DNA of 64,000 nucleotides, from assembly GCA_040357565.1 (NCBI GenBank), contig JBDODJ010000002.1. One strand, 5' to 3'. Positions 58,078 through 64,000 of this stretch are shown here, one piece after another; the first letter of the stretch is position 1, and each line of letters opens with the position of its first letter. The notes beneath the pieces are model-generated. The model searched no databases, was not told the DNA's origin, and saw nothing but the letters and a program-made list of their open reading frames with translations. This stretch comes from Cercozoa sp. M6MM. Its lineage: Eukaryota; Endomyxa: Ascetosporea. Made by a program: the position numbers and the translations under genes.

Positions 58078-60262
58078 TTAGAAGTAAACAATCATGACGC
58101 TGATGTTGTCGAGACTCCTCCTGCACACACACCACGTATGCACACACGGTATGGCTCGAGGAGGGAGGTGGGGTACCGGTCCAGTGCCGTCTGGATGAGG
58201 TCGCGACACACCTGTTCCAGTACGGGTCGCAACTGCGCCTTGCTGTAGCTTGGCCGAGACGTCACTGTCTTCGTTGCCGCTGATTGCGACACTTGCTGCT
58301 GTTGCTCCTGCTCTTGCTGTTGCTGCTGTTGCTCCTCTTCCTTCTGTTGCTGTTCCTCCTCATTCTCCTGCTCGTGCTGCGCATCCTGCTGCTCGTGCTC
58401 TTTCTCTTGCTCGTCCTGCTGCTCTGGTTCCTGGTGTTGCTCTTCTTGCTCTGCTTCCTGTTGCTGCTCCTCCTCCTTTTCTTCTTCTTTTCCTTGCTGC
58501 TGCTGACCGTCGCCAGCAACGAGTTCAGCCACACGCTTGTCGACAAAATCAATCACGTCCTGCGTTTCCCCCACCACAAGAGTCAAAAAAGCTCAGGCTC
58601 AATACAGGGCACAGGAGAAACGCACCTGGTCATCCATGACATCCCAGATACCGTCGCATGCCAACACAACGTACTCGCACTCAGCGTCCAGTCGCGTCAT
58701 TGTCATGTGCGGCTCTGCTGATACCTGCAGGGGGGGGGGGGGGGGGGTAAAGGGGCTGGCCGGGATAAAGGGGCTGGCTATAGGGGGAGGGGTAATGAGT
58801 ACCGCCGGCTTGAGCATGTGGTCGCCCAGGGCACGCGACACGGCGAGAATGCCATTGACGCGTTGGAAGCGTCCGATGAAGCCGCCAACCGACGTGACGC
58901 GCTGCGCCTCCTCGGGGTCCTGCGGCTTGTGATCGCGCGTCAGTCGCTCGGCACGTCCGTTGCGACACAGCACGGCTGGGGTGGGGGTAAAGGGGTATGT
59001 TGTGTGTGGGGTGATGCGCACATACCTCTCGAGTCGCCAACATTGGCCGTGAAGAGCGTCTCGTGTCGCAGCAGACACGTGACGGCCGTGGCACCCGACT
59101 GCATAATATTACGCCGGCGTACCTGACCGTCCGTGTGCAGGAACACATCGCTGATCGCTGCTTTCACTGCCTCCTCCTCCTCTGCCATTCGTCAAGTTGA
59201 ATTTTGCTTTGAGTTGGGTTGAGTTGAGTTGGGTTGAGTTGAGTTGAGTTGTGATGACTTTATGTACCTGCCTCAGAGCTAACCTTGTCTAGTCGGTGCT
59301 TCAGGTTCAGCGGCAGCGTGCGAACCACACAGTCCACTGCACTCGCAAACATCACATGTCATTGATATCAAAAGCAAAAAACCAAAGCAAAAAGTGAAAC
59401 AAAGAAACGCACCAGTCTGTCGACCGCCATGACCGTCGTAGAGACAGAAAAGCGCTTGCTTCGGATCGCCGTTAAAGCAGTCTTGCATCGAGTGAGAGTC
59501 CTCCTGCGATATTAGACATATTGAAAGCGTCGCTTTGAATGTGAAAGCTTTGCTTTGACTAGGTACCATGTAGGTGCGCCGACCGATTTCGCCAAGCGAC
59601 GCAGCCGCACGGACCGACACCCTGAAGCGAAAAAAGCGAAATCAACGCCCGCAATTCCGAAAGCAGCGATTTCAAAAACAAAGCAATCGCTTTGAAAGCA
59701 AAGCGTACCACTCCTTGTTGTTCGGCTCGCAGACCTCGTCCGCGAACTCCTTTCGCACTTCTTCCTGCAGAGGAAAAAGAAGCTTTGCGCTCACATGAAA
59801 AAGCAAGAAAAACACTTGTACCAGCTGCTGCTTGACGAGTTCGACGCACTGCTTCAGCGCGCTCTGATCGTCACGATGCACGTCCTCGGGCAGCACGAGG
59901 AATTCCTTCTCGCCGAGCACTTCAAACCCGATCGCACGCAGCAGCGCCTCGCCGTCTTCGATGTGGCCCAGTCGCTCCTGAGAAAAGCCAAAAAGAAACT
60001 CAACTCAACTCGACTCAACTTTACCCAACCCAACTCAACCCAACTCAACTCTCTCAACTCAAAGTTCGGCCTTGCTTTCGACAATGGAGTGCGAAAAATG
60101 CGAGAGCGGCAAGTGACGTACCTGGTAATTAATGTTCGCAATGCGAATCTTGCGGAAACGCGCGTCGAGCGGCGCCTTGATCACATTGTGCATGTACACC
60201 AACATCGTCTCCAATGCCTCGGCGAAATCCACGGCACACGCGCGTGCTTTCACTTCCTCCAT
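58078..60262 (-). CDS. PUB-domain PP2C-type Ser/Thr phosphatase
   Basis: The N-terminal exon MEEVKARACAVDFAEALETM continues MLVYMHNVIKAPLDARFRKI with RIANINYQ, then ERLGHIEDGEALLRAIGFEV and FLVLPEDVHRDD. 'Nxxx-P-x-x-x-RFRKIRxxN...GxxxLLxxxGF' is a PUB domain, a module that binds the C-tail of p97/Cdc48. An exon with EEVRKEFADEVCEPNNKEW links to a metal-dependent PP2C domain: SVRAAASLGEIGRRTYM, EDSHSMQD, FCLYDGHGGRQT, GATAVTCLLRHETLFTANVG with DSR, AVLCRNGRAERLTRDHKPQD, GILAVSRALGD, YVVLACDGIWDVMDD and RSLDNISVMIVYF. All metal-binding Asp motifs are present. A Glu/Gln-rich insertion (58284-58500) precedes the last helix. The stop is at 58078. The start could lie in an upstream exon; 60262 is the first ATG. 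Link to p97-client control is inferred. Confidence 0.85.
59190..59260. repeat. GAGTT/GGGTT pentamer tract in a PUB-PP2C intron
   Basis: TTGAGTTGGGTTGAGTTGAG continues for about 60 bases. In the transcript it reads CAACTCAACC. Confidence 0.85.
60000..60062. repeat. CAACT pentamer tract in a PUB-PP2C intron
   Basis: CAACTCAACTCGACTCAACT and CCCAACTCAACCCAACTC form a pentamer tract of about 60 bases, complementary in orientation to the tract at 59190 relative to the same transcript. Confidence 0.85.
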
Positions 60263-60755
60263 GGCCTCACTCACCTAAGCATACACACCAAAGCATGCGC
60301 CGCAGATATCACCTGTAAACACAGAAAGAAGAACAGGAAAAAGCGTTTCTCATCCCGCGATCACTCATGGGCACAATTTGACACCAGATGGCCATACAAA
60401 CAAAGACACACAACTAGAGCGTGTACTGCAACCAGTACACAGCTGTGTGCACACAGTGCGGCTGTGGCACATGAGGAGCATGATGTCTCACCATGCTGGC
60501 GAAATCAGCGCCTCGCCTCTCTGAGGACACCTCCGGCAGTCGTTGTGTTCTCCTGCCCATACTATAAAGCTAACTTGGTCTTGGATCGCTGAGCAGTGCT
60601 CACAGCCGACCCTGAGCAGGCTGCAGTGGGAGGAGTGAAGCATCGCCTTTTTCTGGACCATGTAGTCCATCTGGACGGTATATTCCGACATCATTCGGTT
60701 AAGGGAACACTGGCGCCGACAAGCCAGAAATCTTGCACATCTCGTGCAGTCAGCG
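60263..60755. other. Divergent intergenic between PUB-PP2C and bL32m
   Basis: It holds possible 5'UTR or upstream exon of the PUB-PP2C gene on the minus strand (acceptor TTAG just before GTGAGTGAGG at 60275). No further gene is supported. Confidence 0.4.
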
Positions 60756-61820
60756 ATGTTCCGTGCAGCTGTGCAGTCTCGTGCGTCAATCAAGCCGGTT
60801 CAGGCGCGGTATGTGCTTGATAGTTTTTTTTTCGCGCAAGATTGGCCCAGCTAGGCCCAGTGCTGATTTGACTGTGTCTGTGCGACCTTGATATGTGTTT
60901 AGATTCTTCGCCGTGCCGAAGAAGAAGCGGTCGCTCGCGCGACGTAAATCATCGCATGTGCTTTGGTTGGGGGTGCATTTCTCGTGTGCTTGCTTGTGGT
61001 CTTGACACAGGACGCAAGCGATGGACGCACCTCAAGCTCACCAAGAAGGGCCTGCAGCCAGTGCCGACCAACCACTATTCATTCTGTGAGAACTGCGGTG
61101 CCGGCAAGCGGGCGCACTATGTGTGTCATCGCTGTGTCACTGACGGTCGTGTCGCCTACCCTGCTGGGTACACACCAGGCCTACTTCCTTTCCGTGCAAG
61201 ACTTGAAGGAAAGGATCCTTTGTGTAGTATTGCCGGCACCAAGATCAGCTTTCCTCCGGAAGCGTACCACGGTGTGCGCGGCAGCAGTTTCGAAACTTAC
61301 GCTGACGTAAGATTGTGTGCTCTCTGAAATCGAAATTCTCACAACTTTTGTTTTTACAGGACGACAAGGCCAAGCAATACTCAACGTTTGACGGCATGGT
61401 GATCGACACTCCGTTCGACGAGCGTGAGCAGGTGCTTTCTTTTTCTCGTCGTTAATTCTTCCGCGTTTCTCATAATCGCGTTTTTTCTGTGTGAGCAGAA
61501 AGCTGTGTTGGACGCACGTCGCGGTCTGGCGCACTTCCAGTCGCAGTACGGCAGCGAGCAGTTGAGCACTGAGCAGTTCCGCGTGGTAGGCGATCGACTC
61601 GATAATTTGTTCTTTCTAATTATCGTTTATTTCTCACTCGCTGTAGGTGCGGCCGTTCTACGTGCCGGACGCGCCGACTGAAGACAAGCACACGCGCAGA
61701 TTGCGGTCACTGGAGGGCTCGAGCGACGTTTCTCGTTCCGAGGATCTCTTCGTGGATGACGGCGAGATCGATCTCATCGACCAGAAGAAGCGAATCGCGC
61801 AGCTCACTGACGTTGCTTGA
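60756..61820 (+). CDS. Mitochondrial large-subunit ribosomal protein bL32m with long C-terminal extension
   Basis: Exon 60756-60808 gives the presequence MFRAAVQSRASIKPVQAR. Exon 60903-60943 gives FFAVPKKKRSLAR, with the conserved AVPKKK start that follows presequence cleavage in bL32. The exon from 61011 gives RKRWTHLKLTKKGLQPVPTN and the zinc-site cysteines FCENCGAGKRAHYVCHRC. Intron phases (2, 1, 0, 0, 0) are consistent. Reading then continues without a stop: AGYTPGLLPFRARLEGKDPL, GTKISFPPEAYHGVRGSSFE, DDKAKQYSTFDGMVIDTPFD, GLAHFQSQYGSEQLSTEQFR and PFYVPDAPTEDKHTRRLRSL, ending KKRIAQLTDVA at 61820. Typical bL32m is much shorter, so about 180 residues form an unusual tail. Either it is a real extension or an unspliced read-through into a second short gene. 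Confidence 0.75.
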
Positions 61821-61979
61821 ACTGAATCGAAACCGAAAACTGAAACCAACGCAAATTCGAACTGGATTGAACACGCTGGCGGTTAACTCGTCGAGTCATA
61901 CGAATGCGATGCGTGACGCGGGCAGTTTAAGTTAAACTTAGACGAAATAAGTGCACTGCAGCGGTCGTTTGCGGTGAAG

Positions 61980-63869
61980 CTAGCGCGCATCGTCCATGCC
62001 AAGTAAGAATTCACCATGTTCCAGCCCGCAGAGCGTCATCTCGGTGGCTACATGCCGTAATCCATGCCAGTAGTCACAAGCACAACCCCAAAGTGTGCAG
62101 CACACAAGCTGCAACTGAAGGCGAGTTGAACATACTGAGGCAGCCGCAGTCGCCGATGGTGAGCGTCAGCACGTCGTTGTCGGTCTCTCGCACCTCGGCG
62201 AGCAGCGACTTCAGCCTCGGCACGGCGTCGGGCGAGTTGACGGCGCGCGAGTAGCCGCCAAAGCTCAGGAAGGGTTCGACTGTTGGGACAACAAAGTGAG
62301 CGACACAGGCAACGCAGCACAAGGGAAGACTGAAGCAGCATACCACCCGAGAGCAGTGCATCCTCCTCCAAAGCAGCACGCACGTCGAACGCGAAGTCTT
62401 CGTTGTATTCATTCTCCGCCTCAAGTGCGTAAGTGTCGACCTCGATGCCATAGCTCAAACTCAGACGGCAAGGGAAGCGTTTCTCGTCCTTCACTTCCAC
62501 CAGCGGACATGTCAGTTCCTCTTCGTCGTTCTCCTCCTTCCCGATATCGTGCTGTCCAGGAGTCTTGTCGAACAGCAGCGAGCCTTCGTCCTCATCACTC
62601 AAGAACACCAACAGACCAGAGACGGGGAAACGACGACCCACGCCCGGCAGGCTGGGCAACTCATCTGGAAACAGCGAGAGGTATCACACAGCAAAATGAA
62701 CAGAGAGCGTTTAAGGCGGTTCTTACCCAAACGCGTCTGCAGCAGGAACTGACCGTAAGTGTCCTCGTGTTTCGGACTGAACAAACGGCCGCCAAAGCGA
62801 CTGGCGAAACGCGCGTCCTGCTGCTGTTCCTGCTCGGTTTGGTACGAAGGCTCGTGCACCGAGTCGTAGTTGCAAGCGACATTCACGACGAGTCGCAGAT
62901 GCTGCAGAATCTTGGCCCACTCGCTCGGAGAGTCACACTTTGATCGCAACAACTTCGTCGACGCAGTGTCCAGACAAAGTTGTTCCACTGTTTGAACATC
63001 ACACAAGAATTTAAACTAAAAAGCACAGAACATAGACAAACAACTTATTCGACCAACAAAACCTCTGACAGAAAGCTTCGAGTTGCACCGTGCAAAGTGA
63101 CATGCCTGCTCTTGTCGGGCGTGCGCACACAGAGGTCAAAGCAGCCGCTCGAGCGCGTGGCATCGTCATTCTCGTCAGCCACAAACAGCGTGCGCAAGAA
63201 CAGATCCTTGGTACTCTCGTCGATCTCACAGGTGGCACTCTGGCTTTTCAAATCGTCTTCCTTCGTGTGCTGAATCACAGCTTTCGCATTCTCAGTCAGA
63301 GCCTAAAACAATTTAAAATCGAAGAAGTCAGCTTCTGAAGGTGAGTGAATGATAGAGATACAGTGACGAAACGTTTCAGTAGCTTAAATGGCGTATTGCT
63401 TTCAAACGTTAGTTGCAAGGTCGCGTGTTTCTGGCGTTTCTTGAGTCTGTCAACAATGATGACTGATGACCGGGTCGCAAGAAAGAAATTGACAGGAGAA
63501 AACAAAGACAGCTGTACAGGAAAGGTAGCGACTGTGATCGCAGAAAATGGGCCAATCGCTGCTGAAGTAATGTTTCATCAGCGCATCCAAGCCACTCGGA
63601 CCGAATGTGGGCACTGAGATCATCCGGGAAAGCCTGTTTCACGTGACTCCACAGAGCAAAGTCATCTAGCAGTGAGGGTCGCTCCCTCACGACGCTATGT
63701 GCACAGTGCCACAGGTCGTCATCCGCACACACGCAGGTGTGCGTATCCAAGAAACTCGCTGGCAGACCCAAAGCCGCCGACAGTATCGTTTTCACTTGCT
63801 GCAAAGCAACATTTTGTAAACACCAACCAACCACCCAGCACAAGTTGCCACCTTTTCCAACTTTGCCAT
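61980..63869 (-). CDS. DUF1963 (YwqG-like) family protein
   Basis: The ATG at 63869 gives MAKLEKVAT. Then QVKTILSAALGLPASFLDTH, FALWSHVKQAFPDDLSAHIR, EWAKILQHLRLVVNVACNYD and the DUF1963-type block DELPSLPGVGRRFPVSGLLV with FLSDEDEG. A long acidic stretch (DIGKEENDEEEL) is followed by CRLSLSYGIEVDTYALEAEN, EPFLSFGGYSRAVNSPDAVP and DNDVLTLTIGDCGCL. The intron beginning GTATG (62135) and ending TAG joins this to TTEMTLCGLEHGEFLLGMDD then AR, stop at 61980, in phase. 'FGGY' and 'GDCGCL' sit where this family has 'LGGY' and 'WGDCGxLYFFI'. The biochemical function of the family is unknown. It faces bL32m tail to tail with 159 bases between. Confidence 0.6.
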
Positions 63870-64000
63870 TGTCTAAAGTTAGTCGTTGTTCGACACACAG
63901 CACTGCACTGTACAATTAGTAGTACAAGCACTTGGTTGCTCCATGAAGCGCAATCGCATTAAAAAAATACGATCAAGCAGGATCGACGCAGGTCAACTGA

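Overview
This is a compact eukaryotic nuclear segment. Genes are broken by many short introns (about 50-100 bases, GT-AG, often pyrimidine-rich with long C runs), cytosolic and mitochondrial ribosomal proteins are present, and there is a full intraflagellar transport gene. The host is therefore a flagellated protist. Intron style, gene density, the FYVE/TBC, RGS and PUB-PP2C gene set and the Cys-rich GPI-type surface protein would fit an oomycete-like stramenopile, but that placement is inference only. I reconstructed exons by eye, keeping phase across GT-AG introns; junctions not listed should be treated as approximate.

Layout. 1-1870 (-): 5' part of a gene resembling the CARMIL PH-like N-terminus. 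2429-2821 (+): cytosolic ribosomal protein uS8. 3280-8032 (+): multi-pass membrane protein with a C-terminal RGS domain. 8461-10465 (+): three-RRM RNA-binding protein. 11357-13919 (-): Cys-rich secreted protein with a GPI-type tail. 14254-17864 (-): mitochondrial acyl-CoA synthetase. 18365-20855 (+): FYVE plus TBC (Rab-GAP) protein. 21122-23133 (+): eIF2B beta. 23209-25333 (+): a second RGS-domain gene. 25975-27777 (+): divergent homeodomain-like protein.

28000-41100 holds a truncated copy (about 28176-28540) of an endonuclease/exonuclease/phosphatase gene whose full version lies at 34036-35397. Between them is a probable type II membrane glycosyltransferase interrupted by two 100-N gaps. Then come a mitochondrial uS8 (36623-37339, -), a small coiled-coil protein and a PTEN phosphatase (38400-41088, +).

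41752-48065 (+): IFT140. 48697-51407 (-): phosphatidylinositol 4-kinase beta. 51748-53832 (-): katanin p60. 54428-57256 (+): type II membrane protein of unknown function. 58078-60262 (-): PUB-PP2C phosphatase. 60756-61820 (+): mitochondrial bL32 with a long extra C-terminus. 61980-63869 (-): DUF1963-like protein.

Several genes fall in linked themes: phosphoinositide and membrane signalling (PTEN, PI4K beta, FYVE-TBC), G-protein control (two RGS genes), microtubules and cilia (IFT140, katanin), and translation (uS8, uS8m, bL32m, eIF2B beta). They are not an operon; strands are mixed and each gene looks independent. Non-genic DNA is rich in TG/CA microsatellites, GAGTT-type pentamer tracts, one dispersed repeat family and one hairpin-forming inverted repeat.
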